Positions 32,336 to 43,884 are shown, counted from the first letter of the stretch. The stretch: 64,000 bases of DNA from Bettongia penicillata ogilbyi (GCA_023548195.1 JAJHZJ010000311.1:3560419-3624418), one strand, 5' to 3'. Notes: generated from the sequence alone by a model not told the origin. Translations and numbers: made by a program.

Positions 32336-32401
32336 TATGGTGGGAAGGGCTTACTCTTTTATCATTGTTTAACCATTTAATGATCTCTAGTCCCTGGCTG
32401 G

Positions 32402-32525
32402 AATTCAATTTAATCCAATAAACATTTTTAGAGCAGCCCCTATGTGACAAGTACCATGCCAGGAATTGGCACTCCTAAAGGTTTTCATATTCTCTTGGGA
32501 GGTACAATATATAGACTAGCTAAGA
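32402..32525 (+). mobile_element. SINE/L2-end type repeat (Mon1-like), diverged
   Basis: tccaataaacatttttagag, cctatgtgacaagtaccatg and gttttcatattctcttggga. Confidence 0.45.
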
Positions 32526-33474
32526 AGACATGGGCCCTCCGTTATCACTGGCCCCTGAAATCCCTTGGCACCCTGGACTTTGAGGTCTGCTTGGCCCAGT
32601 CCCTGGTCACCTTTCTCCCATCAACAGCTCCTGTCTCTGAAACTGGATACCTGGCTCAAGCATCCATTCCTCCTTTCCTTTTTTTTTTTTTTTATTTCTC
32701 ACCCTCCCTCTATCTTCACATACTCTAGATCATAAACATGTTTTTTCTAGTTCTTATTCAGAAGGGGAAAGAACAGTGAGAGGAAAAATGCCCAATACAG
32801 ATTGGGGGTTCGGACCCTGCTGAGCCATGCTCTTCCTAAAGTTCCCAAGACTCACAGAATGTTGCATAATCTGTCAAATATGAGTGACATGTTGGTTGGT
32901 TTTGTCAAACCACTATTTTTTTTCTCTTTCTTTTAAAATTTTTATTAGAGGGATTGTCCTCTGGGTAAGGAAGTGGAAAGGAATATATTTGTAAATGAAG
33001 GTGATGTGAAGACAAAAGATATTGGTAAAATAAGATTAAAAATATTAAAGTTCCCTTGATTCCAGTTTAGCCCTAGGATTCTCCATATCCAGAGCCCAAG
33101 TCAAGGGATGCTGTCCCTGTTCTGTCCTATCACAGAATGATGCTTCTCACCCCAGACTCCCTCCCCAACTCAATGCTTTGCCTAGTTGGGATTTATACAT
33201 CTGGGTCCTCCATGTTCTGGGCTTCCAATTCCAGATTGACTTTCAGACAATCAAGAATATAAAAGATGGCATCTCATACTGCTAATATTCCTCCTTAATC
33301 ACCGAGGATCAGATGCCTCCTATACCTCTCCCTAAAGGGGAAGGAGGAGAGTAAGAACACAGAAAAGATGATTCCAGGCTTTTGCTCATCACCCAGAATC
33401 TGACATTCAGTTTATCCCCAAGGTACAGGAAGGACTCCCTCTTTTCTTAAGTAGCTTATTTGGTGAATGGAAAG

Positions 33475-33660
33475 CTAGCATCAAAGCAAAGAGGAGTTGC
33501 TTCAAATCCTGTCTCCCACACAGACCGACTTTGTGACCCTGGATAAGTCGCTTATCCTCTCGATGCTCTAGACAACTTACTGTGACTAGAAGTTGCAGAG
33601 AAGTGTTGAACTGTGTTAGAAGAGAGAATTCCCTCACCCTAGATTCCCTATGCTAGTGAC
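33475..33660 (+). mobile_element. CORE-SINE variant, sense
   Basis: caaatcctgtctcccacaca, gactttgtgaccctggataag and the alternative tail ctagacaacttactgtgact with gagagaattccctcacc. Confidence 0.55.
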
Positions 33661-34736
33661 ATCACAGGTCTAACCCCTATCTTTTTCCCCATATCCCTTT
33701 AATACATGATTCTTCTCTAGGGACCTGTCTGAGTTCCAAGGGGTTCTAGAAATAAGAAGAAAACCACATAAGCTCACAGATATGCCATCCCCGTGCAGGA
33801 GACCAGGAACCCAGAGCAGATTGTCTAAAAAGATCTGCTTCTTCTTTGCTCCCTCCCCCCAACCTCTCTAGTCCTATAAAATTCGATCATTGCAGTTGCC
33901 CCATCCATCATTCCAGACCTACCTGCCCTATGGTGGAGGGGTCTGAGAAGTTTGTTGAGGCAAAGGAAGGAAAGACTCTTTGGTCTGACCTCCGTGGTGG
34001 AGGAAGGCTGGTTTCTAGCGTTTCACCTACTAGGGACCTTAGACATATTAATTCAATGGATATATAAAGACCAGGAGGTTCTGGTCCAAGGCTCTCCCTC
34101 CTTGCCTGCTCCAGGACCACTTCTCCAATTCCTAGCCTAGATGAGCCCAAATCACACAACCCAGCCCTCTGTCCCTATAAGAGGCAGGATGAAGAGGAGC
34201 ACGATGTAGTGGAGAAAGAGTCTGACTTGAAATCTGAATCCTTGATTAAAGCATGAGATGGGAACAGGCTTTTGCAGAGAATAATCTACACATCATCACC
34301 ATACAATTAACTGAAAGGTACAGAGAACACACTGACCACACTTACTGTTTGTCAATTATTCTTTTTTGTAAAGCATTTGATTTACTAGAGGAAAATGCTG
34401 CTGTAAAGGTTCCTTTCCCACAAAGGGTCTTCCACACGTATATCAGAATCATATAAGATTCCTGGAAGGATATGACAGAAATAACTGTGTTCAACAACCC
34501 TCAGATTATTAGTATCAAGGAAGGCATAAGTCAGAGCAATGTATTCACTTTTTAAAATTTTTTATTCATTTATTTTGTTATGACATCCCTCCACTTCAAA
34601 GAATATCCCTGGTCATTCCTCTTCCCAACCCAGAGAGCTGTCTCCTGAAACAAAGAATAATAAAGAAAAACAGTTGAGTAAATTGAAAATCACACCAGCC
34701 AAGTCTGACAGTTTATGCAGTATTCATACCCAGCAA

Positions 34737-34845
34737 AAGAGGGAAGGGGGAGAGGTGGAGGAAGAGAGGGAGGGAGAGAGGGAGGGAGGGAGGGAGACAG
34801 GGAGAGAGGAAGGGAGGGAAGAGGGAGGGAGGGGGGAGGTGCATT
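34737..34845 (+). repeat. Purine-rich GGGA/GAGA tract
   Basis: aaagagggaaggggg then repeated gggagggagg units, with very few pyrimidines. Potential G-quadruplex or triplex sequence. Confidence 0.85.
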
Positions 34846-35105
34846 TTTTCATTGATCCTTCAATGTCAAGTTTGGTGATTATAATTAATTTTGTTTTGTT
34901 CTTTATATTTACATTGTTGTAGTTTGTATATTTTTTCCCTGATTCTGTTTATTTTACTTGTCACTGATCCAAATAAATCTTTCCATGCTTTTCCAGGTTC
35001 TTCGTATTCATTCTTACATTGCAGTCATGTTCCATTTCATTTAATGTACCAATGTGGTACAAAGAGTACTGTTAAGAACATTTTGTTGTAAATTGGCTAC
35101 CTTTG

Positions 35106-35122
35106 TTTTCTTTCTTTTTTTC

Positions 35123-35195
<73 letters not shown>

Positions 35196-35418
35196 CATCT
35201 GTTTTTCTCTGTCTCTCTGTCTCTCTCTCTGTCTCTCTCTCTGTGTCTCTCTCTCTGTCTCTGTCTCTTTCTCTGTCTCTGTCTCTCTGTCTGTCTCTGT
35301 CTCTCTCTTTCTCTGTCTCTTCATCTGTCTTTCTCTGTCTCTCTGTCTCTCTCTCTGTCTCTATCTCTCTGTCTCTCTCTCTGTCTGTCTCTCTCTCTGT
35401 CTCTCTCTCTCTCTTTCT
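35106..35418 (+). repeat. (CT)n / (CTCTGT)n microsatellite
   Basis: 83 bases of pure pyrimidine (35106-35188, mostly perfect CT) are followed by 230 bases of CTCTGT/CTGT variants. The long Ser-Leu and Arg-Glu reading frames on both strands are artefacts. Confidence 0.98.
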
Positions 35419-35796
35419 GTATGCCTAGTAGTAGGATCTTTGGCCAAACAGAGCTTTCTTAGCATAATTCCAAGTCGATTTCTAGATTGACTGGATCAAT
35501 TTATGGCTTTAACATCATCACATTAGTGTGCCTATCTTTCATAACCCTTCCATTGTTAATACTACCCATCTTTTTTGTCATTTTTGCCAATTTGCTGGGT
35601 GTGAGGTAAAACCCCAGAGTTGTTTTCACAAACTTTTTTCTTATTTGTGATTTGGACCAAACTTTACTAAAGTTGTTAATAGTTTTCAATCTTCTTTTCG
35701 AAGATTGCTTATTCATGCCCTTGAACTACATGTCCATCAGGGAGGGGCTTTCAGTCTTATATTTTGTTCCCTATAACAGGAAAATATACTCCTCTA

Positions 35797-36057
35797 CTGT
35801 GGTTGTTTGGTCATTCAGTTGGATTGGACTCTACATGACCACATGGACTTTGTCCATGAGATTTTCTTGACAAAGATACTGAAATGACTTGACATTTCTT
35901 TCTGTAGTGTGTCTCCATTTTATAAATGAGGAAACTGAGGCAAATGGGATTAAGTGGCTTGCCCAGAGTCACACAGCTAGTAAGTGTCTGAGGTCCGATT
36001 TGAACTCAGGTCTTCCTGATTCCAAGCCCAATGTTCTATCCACTGAACCACCTCACT
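35797..36057 (-). mobile_element. BovB-tailed CORE-SINE, antisense, with 13-bp target duplication
   Basis: The tail is tcattcagttggattggact; the body is gaggaaactgaggcaaatgg and cttgcccagagtcacacagc; the head ends ccactgaaccacct. It is flanked by atatactcctcta (35784-35796) and atatactcttcta (36058-36070). Confidence 0.85.
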
Positions 36058-36920
36058 ATATACTCTTCTATGAAGGATGTCTAGTACAAATGGAAGACAG
36101 ATCCACCATAAATGAGGACTTTCTCCAGATGCTCTTGTTTGTGGATGACATTGTGCTGATTATATGTAACTAAAAAAAATGAAGAAGATTCCTAAAAGGA
36201 GATCCTGAATCACTCTAGCATATTATGTCTAACCATCTACATTGGAAAAATCAAGCAAATGAAAATTATATCTCTATATCCCTCTATAAGTATATATCTA
36301 TATCTATCTATAGCAATGTCTGTCCTTGTGTATATACACATATATGTGCATGCACACATGTATATATGTATTTCAGACTATGGGATGTACCTAGAGGGAC
36401 AACCCATTGAACTGCTTCATCAGCGCACATACCTAGAACAGATTGTGCAAGAACAGTTATATGGACCCAAAAATTAACAGGAAGAAAGGAGTGACTTGAA
36501 CTGCCTTGGAGATATTATACAGAAATTTTAATGATCTCAAACTTCTCCCTGAAATACAAAAGGCCCATTTTTTGAGCAACAACAATCTTCCAGTAGTAAT
36601 GTGTGACTATTGAAGGATATGATAGTCTCCTGAAGAATTAAAGTCCAAGGTCACTCAAAGAGTGATGGAAAGATGGACAGTGCATGTGAGCAAACTACAG
36701 TATATTACTGATCAAGAATTCCACAGTATAAAAGGTTTTATCTTGAGATCTTTGGGCAAGGGATAAGTAATAGACAGTCCTCCCACTCTATTGGCATCCA
36801 CTCTGTGTGAAGAGAACAAGAGGGACCCAGAACATTCAGAGGACCTCCATGAAGAACACGTGGGAGGATACGGGCAAGACACATGTAGAAGCATGAGAGC
36901 ACATGGATAAGTTGTGACCT
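36058..36920 (+). mobile_element. RTE reverse transcriptase fragment, sense, broken
   Basis: At about 36127-36170 it reads QMLLFVDDIVLI, an RTE-type RT active site with F-V-D-D in place of the usual F-A-D-D. After a TATA/TATG stretch (36275-36375), the text gtacctagagggacaaccca, ggaaagatggacagtgcatg tg and gagaacaagagggacccaga matches the region after RT. Stops and frameshifts occur throughout. Confidence 0.65.
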
Positions 36921-37064
36921 GAATGCAAGGGGAAATATTTCTCCCTCAGTCCACTTTTAACCAATTATCACCTTAATAGTGGGGGAGATGGTCACAGAAT
37001 TATACATCCCATATTATGCCTTGAGGAAGGAGGGAAAATAATGATCCCAGGGTTTTTAGAGTCA

Positions 37065-37235
37065 AAAAGGAGCCTTAAAGATCATCTAGTATAGCGAAAC
37101 TTTTTTGATAGATGAGAAATCTGTGGCCCATAGTGGTCGAGTAAATTGTCCAAGATCACACAGCTAGTGAGAGGCAGAAATGGGATTTGACCCCTGTCTT
37201 TGGATTCCCAGTTCAGCGCTTTGCCCACTGTATCA
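37065..37235 (-). mobile_element. MIR-type SINE, antisense
   Basis: ccttaaagatcatctagtat, gtccaagatcacacagctag and cagcgctttgcccactgtat. Confidence 0.65.
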
Positions 37236-37929
37236 TTTTGACTCTCTATGACAAAAGCATAGGAGGAAAAAGCATGGAAAGGGAAGAAGGTGGAGGCACA
37301 CCAGAGGGACAGCAGGAGTCTGGCAGTCTGCAAAGCCATATGGAAAACCTAAGTGCCCAGCAGGAGACGGGGCATTATCATAGCAAATGGCCCTTCTCTG
37401 GCCAGAGACAGTCAAGAGGTGGGAGGCAGTGCAGAATGGCCACTTCAAGTACTCATTCCAACAGTTTGGACTAGGTTCCTTGTAAGGAAGAGACCCATTC
37501 AAAAGCTCTCCTCCTCTCCACCTGGGAAGGACCTTAGGGGCAGATGTGGGGGTCAGCTTGAAGGTTCTATAGTGGAAGATAGTACCTCTGTGTTTCCTCT
37601 TTCCTCTCAGCCCCTAGGAATGTGCGTGAAATCCTCATAACCCTAAGCAGCTGGGCTTCATGTGGGGGCATCTGGAGTCCATCACTCTGGGAGAAACTCC
37701 ATGGAGAGAGGACAGCTGCAGAGTTGGCAAGGGCTGCCCACGCTGCCATAAGAGAGCAGGCATAAGTATGTGGAGTACCCAGATTCCATAACTTCAAAGT
37801 TATCATCCTCATGAACACATACCTTCCCTCCTTGTCCTGGGGCCCCATGGTTCCTACAAAGCCAAGACTGGGAGGTAGAAATAGATACAGCTTTGGCTAC
37901 AAAGAGGAAAGGAAGGCAAAACTAGATAA

Positions 37930-38085
37930 GAGAGAGGATATGATGTAGTGTAGTGGGGCTAGATATAGAGTCAGTGTGATCATGGGCAAATCACTTTTCT
38001 CTGGACCTCGGTTTTCTCATCTATAAAATGGTAGAATTGGACAAGATGATGTGTAAGTTTTCTTCCAGTATTAAATACTATAAAA
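37930..38085 (+). mobile_element. MIR-type SINE, sense
   Basis: gatgtagtgtagtggggcta, catgggcaaatcacttttct and ggttttctcatctataaaat gg. Confidence 0.65.
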
Positions 38086-38155
38086 AAGAGGCTAGCCTAA
38101 GACTGCCTATATAAATTAGACCTCTCAAGGACCTCTTCAAACCAGAAAGTGGGAT

Positions 38156-38312
38156 GGGGAAAGGAAAGGAAAGAAAGGGAAGGAAAGGGAAGGGAAGGGA
38201 AGGGAAGGGAAGGGAAGGGAAGGGGAGGGAAGGGAAGGGAAGTGGAGGGAGGGAGGGGAGGGGAAGGGAGAGGAAGGGAAGGGGAGGGAAGGGGAGGGGA
38301 GGGGAGGGAAGG
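38156..38312 (+). repeat. (GGGAA)n homopurine tract
   Basis: 87 pure-purine bases (38156-38242), one T, then 69 more (38244-38312) built of GGGAA and GGGGA units. G-quadruplex and triplex potential. The glycine/lysine-rich reading frames are artefacts. Confidence 0.97.
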
Positions 38313-38354
38313 ACAAACAGGGAGTGCTTCCAGACTCAGGATCCTCTATCACTG

Positions 38355-38530
38355 TCCCTTTTTCTTTTTCAAATTTTGTATTGATATATTTTGTTTTTAT
38401 ATCATTGACATTTCCCACTGCATATCTTTTCCCCAAACCCTCCCAGAAAACTATCCCTTAGGACAAAGAATAAAAAAGAGAGGAGAAAGAAGTTTAGCAA
38501 AACCAACCCCCACCTCTCCCAAAGCTAATA
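38355..38530 (-). mobile_element. L1 3' UTR fragment, antisense
   Basis: tgtattgatatattttgttt, catttcccactgcatatctt and ctatcccttaggacaaagaa, as in the copy at 22490. Confidence 0.5.
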
Positions 38531-38794
38531 CCTAACCTGAGAACCCATGCCAAGTTCTAATAGCTGTCTCCTCTAGAGTCTCATTAATGGTGCCCCCAGA
38601 GTTACCTGCTCTGAGTACCTCCAATAAACAGGGGTCATGACAAGCATCACCTGTGCCTCTTATGCAGTGTCCTTCTAAAAGGTGAAGCATCCTCTCTACT
38701 CCACCCCCATTCTCTCTAACTGGGTGATAAATATAAATTCCTCTAGAGAAGACTTTTAGGAAAGAGACCAAGGTACATGACTTTGGGAGAGTGG

Positions 38795-39185
38795 TACAGT
38801 GGAGAGAGTGCTGGATTTGGGGGTCAGTGGACCTGGATTCAAATCCTGATTCTTATTGGACAAATCATATTACTTCTCTGCAATGGAATGGGATAAACAT
38901 CTATTAAATGCCTACTATGTATTAGGCACTGTGGTAAGTACTTTACAAATATTATCTCATTTGATGCTCACAACAACCCTGGGAGTAAATATGATTATGA
39001 TTCCATTTTACAGTTGAGAGAACTGAGGTAGACACAGGTTAAGTGAGAGCTAGCAAGTGTTTGAGGCTGGGTTTGAATTTCAGTCTTCTTCTCTGGGCTT
39101 CAGTGTCCTTAACCATAGAATGGGGGTAAGGAGGAAAACTACTTGGATGGCCCCTGAGGTCTCTTCTTGTTCTAAATCTATTTTG
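38795..39185 (+). mobile_element. CORE-SINE, sense, split by an antisense SINE
   Basis: gagtggtacagtggagagag tgctgg and acctggattcaaatcctgat run to 38880. The element resumes at 39088 with cttctctgggcttcagtgtc and ggatggcccctgaggtctct. Confidence 0.8.
38881..39087 (-). mobile_element. CORE-SINE, antisense, inserted in a sense SINE
   Basis: aaacatctattaaatgccta, ggcactgtggtaagtacttt, ctcatttgatgctcacaaca and gggtttgaatttcagtct. Flanked by cttctctg at 38873-38880 and 39088-39095, the target-site duplication. Confidence 0.85.
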
Positions 39186-39212
39186 TATGATCCTCAGCCT
39201 AAGTAACTTTCA

Positions 39213-39330
39213 ATCATCCAACAAGTACTTATTAAACATCTGTTGTGTTCCAGACACTGTGCTACATGCACATAGAAAGAAAAAATGAAATCATTTCTGT
39301 CCGCAAGTAATTTATATTCTGCTGAATGTA
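39213..39330 (+). mobile_element. SINE/L2-end type repeat (Mon1-like)
   Basis: tccaacaagtacttattaaa catctgttg and cagacactgtgctacatgc. Confidence 0.5.
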
Positions 39331-39455
39331 AGCTTTGCCTTTCAAAGCTTCATTGTTCTAATTTGTGAAACCAAAAGAATTGGGTTAAATCATCTATAAG
39401 GTCACTTCTAGCTCTGACTTTTTTTTACATAAATGAGCTCATTATCTGAAGCTGG

Positions 39456-39920
39456 AATGGAACTTGGAGGTCATCTTCTCCAAATCTCCCACCACTACTA
39501 CCACCACCACCATTTTCCAAATGAGAAAACTGAGGCCAAGGAGGATTGTGCCTTACCCAAGGAATGAAGGAAGGGAATGAGCATCTATTAAGTGCCTACT
39601 GTGCGCCAGGCACCATGCTAATCATTTTACAACTATTACCTCATTTGGTCCTCACAACCCTGGGAGTTAGGTGCTATTATTATTTCCATTTTACAGCTGA
39701 GGAAACTGAGGCATGGGTTAATTAGCTTACTCAAAATCACATAACTAGTAAGTGTCTGAGGCAGGATTTTAAGTCAGGTCTCTCTAGCTGCAAGTCCAGT
39801 GTGTTCTCACCACTGTGCCACCAAGCTCTTAGGGTCACACAAGTAATAAGCATCAGAAGTAGGATTGGAATCCAGGTCTTTTGAGTCTATAGCCAAACCT
39901 CTTTCCACTGTACCTTCTAC
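39456..39920 (-). mobile_element. MIR-type SINE, antisense, split by another antisense SINE
   Basis: gaacttggaggtcatcttct, gagaaaactgaggccaagga and gccttacccaagg stop at about 39562. agggtcacacaagtaataag and ggaatccaggtcttttgag resume at about 39830. A (CCA)n-like patch lies at 39490-39512. Confidence 0.7.
39563..39829 (-). mobile_element. CORE-SINE, antisense, inner copy
   Basis: gagcatctattaagtgccta ctgtgcgccaggcac, cctcatttggtcctcacaac and gctgaggaaactgaggcatg, ending gtgccaccaagct. Confidence 0.8.
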
Positions 39921-40454
39921 TCTTGGGCAGAGATGCCAGGCAAGTGTCCCTATTCAAGTGTGGGGGAGGCTATTTTAGAAGAGCATTGGAACCTTGACTC
40001 CTTCCTCCCTCCCCCCTCTCTCTAATTGGGTGTGTGGAGAGAAAGAGAGACAACTGAAAAGTTTCTAAACATCCACATAAGATGAATGGATCAACTTCAT
40101 GAGGAAGCTTGGAAATAGAATACCTGGATTCCATTTCCAATAGGAAATAAGAGCCAGAGGAATGGTCTAATTGCCAAGGAAAGATACTAGGGGACTGGGG
40201 GGGTTGGTCTGGAAGAATTGTCTAAGCAGGGTTAAGCATGGCTAAAGATTTCAGTTCTTTGGACTTGAGGCCAGAACTAGCCAAACTCTTCACCCCACAG
40301 TGAGTGGCAGGGGATGGCTGGGCTAGAGTTCTCTCTTGTTCTTGAGGTAAAAGGAAAAGGGACTGGACTTAGGCCTTCATTGGTATAGGGAACTTTCAAT
40401 CTCCTTCCACCGATGCAAATCAGCACCTTCTTTGTAACTGGAGAGTCTTAAAGA

Positions 40455-40580
40455 GCTTCCTAGAGCCCTGGAGGAGTTGAGACTTCTCAGGGTCACACAG
40501 TCAGCATGCATCAGAGCTGGGGTCAGAAACCAGGTCTTCCTGGCTCCAAACCAGCTTCTTTACCTACTACCCACATCGTC
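40455..40580 (-). mobile_element. CORE-SINE head fragment, antisense
   Basis: tctcagggtcacacagtcag and ggtcttcctggctccaaacc. Confidence 0.55.
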
Positions 40581-40624
40581 TCTACTTTCCTCTCATGGAG
40601 CCTGCATCACTCTGCATTCTACTT

Positions 40625-40857
40625 TCATTGTTCGATTGTGTCTGACTCTTAGTGACCCTATTTGGGGTTTTCTTGGCAGAGATCCTAAAATAGTTTACCA
40701 TTTCCTTCTCCAGCTCTTTTTATAAATAAGGAAACTGAGGCAACCAGGGTTAAGTGACTTGCCCAAGGTCACACAGCTAGTAATTGTCTGAGGCCAGAGC
40801 TGAACCCAGGTCTTCCTGACCTCAGGCCTAGTACTCTATCAACTGAGCCACCTATAG
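40625..40857 (-). mobile_element. BovB-tailed CORE-SINE, antisense, full length
   Basis: ttgttcgattgtgtctgact cttagtgacc, atttggggttttcttggcag, gaggcaaccagggttaagtg and ggtcacacagctagtaattg, ending tgagccacct. Confidence 0.85.
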
Positions 40858-40934
40858 CTGAGAAATTACTATAGTAATCTCTTCTTATTGTGTTCTCTAT
40901 CCTTGGAGGGAGGAAGAAATAAGGAGAGGTCATA

Positions 40935-41055
40935 TAGTCAGAGAATTTAGAGTAGAAGGTTAAGGGACATTATCAGCTATCTAGTCCAACCTCATTTTGC
41001 AGAAGAGGAAACTAAGGCCAGACCAAAGTGACCCTAGACAAGTTACTTCCCTCCA
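40935..41055 (-). mobile_element. MIR-type SINE fragment, antisense
   Basis: tatctagtccaacctcattt tgcagaagaggaaact aaggcc. Confidence 0.55.
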
Positions 41056-42659
41056 CTGGGATTACCCTAAACTGTTATTGTTAGGTAAATGCTTTGCAAA
41101 TCCAACTGCCATTTATTAACCTAGACTTCCTTATGGGGGATCCAGAGAAACCCTGGATGGGTCTTGTTAAAGGCCCCTTCTCACCAGCCAAGACCCCAGA
41201 GTCCCATACGGATGGCTTCACTGGGGAAGGCAGTGGACATGGAACATGTCGGGAATAGGGATTAGTCATGGTGGTAACCAGAGAGTGGCTGGGGGCCTGG
41301 ATGCCAGGGTTCCAGCTGGAAGCCAAATTGGCCAAAGCCAATCTTCTCCACAGCTGTTGAGAGGGAACCACCAAGTAGAGGGGGAGGGGAGATAAAGCTC
41401 ACGGTTTCTGCTATGCAATGAAACTGACAACTGAAAACAACCCCTCTCCCTTCCTTTCTCAATTTTCTTTCCATCTTTTATTATCAGACTTGCTACCCTC
41501 CCCCAGAAAGTGGTCAGGCTTGTGCCCAGTAGCTTAATAGTGACCTTGTCCAAACTTTGAGAAGTTGGGACATGTTGTTGTGTTAAAACTCCAGTCCTCT
41601 CTTTCCTCCACCCCCCAGCCTGATGCTGTGTCCTGCCTGCCCTGGGGAAGCATGCAAACCTATGCATCACTCCTTCTTCCTTTCTGGTATCCTTTTTCCC
41701 CACTTCAACTTTCTCCTCTTAGCTTTTCCCTAAGGGAGAATCCCTTATGCTCCCCTTCTCTTGCTCCCACTAATGAGAGCTCCAAGCCAAGGCAGCTCTC
41801 CCCATCCATCCCTTACTTCTCTCCTCCAGCCTCAGAGCTTAGCCAAGGCTGAGAACGTTGAAGGGAGTGGTTGGACATGCAAACTCAGACTTCCTATTAG
41901 AGATGGGACCTTTGGAAGTCGATTCATCAGAATTATTGGGAGCCTGCTGCCCAGTTCTCCACTGTCACTCACTCCACTAGGCTGAAGTCCCAGCCGCCAC
42001 CGCAGTCATCACCAACCAGCCCTGCCCATTCCTGACTCGGAAGGGAGATTGATTATTTACAGGCTTGAGAAGATCAGGCAAGGGAGTGGGGTGGGACTTC
42101 TTCCCAGGACTCAGTGCTTGAGCTTTCGCCATGGTGACCTCCCTCAGGGAGTTAATGAATGCTCCAGAAGGGATTTCCTACAAACTGGGGTTGGGGTGAG
42201 GGAAGGAGGAAGAGGGAAGATATTGCAAAGCAACTAAAGAAGGAAGACTTCTAGACAGCAGAAGGTTATGATTAGGGTTAAACATGGAACCCATGGTCCA
42301 CTGTACTGGGATTGGACTGTGCTGATTGGGAAATCGTTTGGGTTTCCAGTTCAAATCCCTTCCCTCCCCAGAAGACTTTCCCTTCACCACTATTCCTTCC
42401 CCATCCCAGACTGCCTATTTCACTCATTGACTATTAGATATTGGCTGCAGCAGGAGGGAGGAGAAAGTATCTGAAAAGATTGAAAGACTAGGTGTAGTGA
42501 AGGAAACCCAGACCTAAGGCATCCAGGAATGTGTGAAAGCCAGCTCCACCTCGTTCTGGAGAGCTAGTTGTTAAATTTTCAGTGTGAGCATAAACACCTC
42601 AGAAATCACCAAATGCCACAGACCAGAACCAGATTTATTACTTAGCCCATTGCCTCAGC

Positions 42660-42862
42660 CAGAGGTGTCAAACTCTGATAGAAACAGGCCTCTAAACCAT
42701 GTAAGGATTCCTATGGACTGCATGTTGACTTAATTTTAAAATGTAATATTACCTATGTCTTATTGTATTTTTATTTATTTTGTTCAATATTTCCCAATTA
42801 TATTTTAATCTGGTTTCCAGCTGCCCTCAGGAGCATTGTGGATAGTATGTTTAACACCTCTG
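42660..42862. mobile_element. hAT-like MITE (CAGAGGTGTCAAAC ends), copy 1
   Basis: It opens cagaggtgtcaaact and closes tgtttaacacctctg, an inverted pair. The flanking octamers gcctcagc and acctaaac agree at 5 of 8 positions, compatible with an old 8-bp hAT target duplication. The inside is non-coding. Copy 2 is at 60696. Confidence 0.65.
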
Positions 42863-43334
42863 ACCTAAACTTAAGAAAATGATGAGGAAAAAACATAGCA
42901 ATACAGATAAATATATCTTGCTTACATATATACATATGTATACATACATATATTTATTTTATCATTCTGGAGAGCTGGTTGTTAAATATTTATCAGCACA
43001 ATGATTAATCAATCTCTGGGCCTGTGGGAGTGAGTACCAGCTTGTGGTAGAGGCGGGGAGATGGTTGAGATGGACACCTGACCGAAACTTCCCACTGGAG
43101 GAAAACAGATTTTCTTACCCTATCTGCCTTGTCAACGAAAGCATACTAAAGAATGGGGTAGCTTAGCTGGATGGAGGAGGAGGATGGGGTTGGTTTGCTG
43201 ATGTGCACCAATAAAGGTTAAGAAGTAGATTACCCCGGACCACACAAAATCATTTGTTTCTGCCCCTTCAGTACATTTGTATGTGCTATAGATGTATAGA
43301 TAGGGATATATGGGTGCATTGGGTGTTCAGCTGT

Positions 43335-43862
43335 TCAGAATAGGCACCTGTGGTGTGAGGGTTGCCTAGCCCTTTTCAAGGCTGCTCATCCACCTTTGCT
43401 ATCCTCCTTCACCCAGTTCTCACCTGTGACTCCAGAAGCAGCATCACACACAGCAGCCATATTCCAGTAAAATTGTCTTGGCAGATGGGCTAAAGCAGGT
43501 TGAGAGTAACCGACAAGCCTCAACCTTGTCAGGGAGTTGAGAGGATGTCTACCCCAAGAATTGGAAGACTTTCCCCAGAATAATGGGCAGGTGGGAATAA
43601 TTTGTGCCAAAGTCCATGAAGGAAGCTGAAGCAGGCACTGTGGAGTGCTTAGATCAAGCAATCAGGCCTCAAAGATGCGAAGGTCATCCATTGCATCCTG
43701 GGCCATTGCCACTTGTCTTGACTTGCCCCTAGACCTCGATACTCTAGGAGAGAGTGAGGCAGGTGAAGTTGTGCAATGCTGTCTCACCTAAATCCAATTC
43801 ACAGGTAAGTCGACATCCATGGTGTCACTGGTCTTCTTCCAGAACGAAGGACAAACAACATG
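43335..43862 (+). mobile_element. RTE-tailed dispersed repeat, copy 2
   Basis: It aligns along its whole length with 30128-30725: ggctgctcatccacctttgc, gctaaagcaggttgagagta acc, ggaagctgaagcaggcactg, cacctaaatccaattcacag and ggtcttcttccagaacgaag gacaa. The tail matches the RTE end at 27101. Confidence 0.75.
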
Positions 43863-43884
43863 TGTAGATAAAATATCTGTGTCT

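Larger units (their letters stand above)
34535..35783 (-). mobile_element. L1 3' region, antisense, with an internal CT expansion
   Basis: tatgacatccctccacttca, ttcctcttcccaacccagag agctgtctcctg and ccctgattctgtttatttta lie left of the CT tract. gtagtaggatctttggcca, gtgcctatctttcataacc and ttttgccaatttgctgggtg tgaggta lie right of it. Edges near 35750 are uncertain. Confidence 0.6.

Noticed and set aside
35054..35462. Long overlapping reading frames rich in Ser-Leu or Arg-Glu on both strands
   Set aside because: They are translations of the (CT)n/(CTCTGT)n microsatellite, in every frame and on both strands; no gene context.
38137..38535. Gly/Lys/Arg-rich and Ser/Pro/Phe-rich reading frames
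   Set aside because: Translation of the GGGAA tract.
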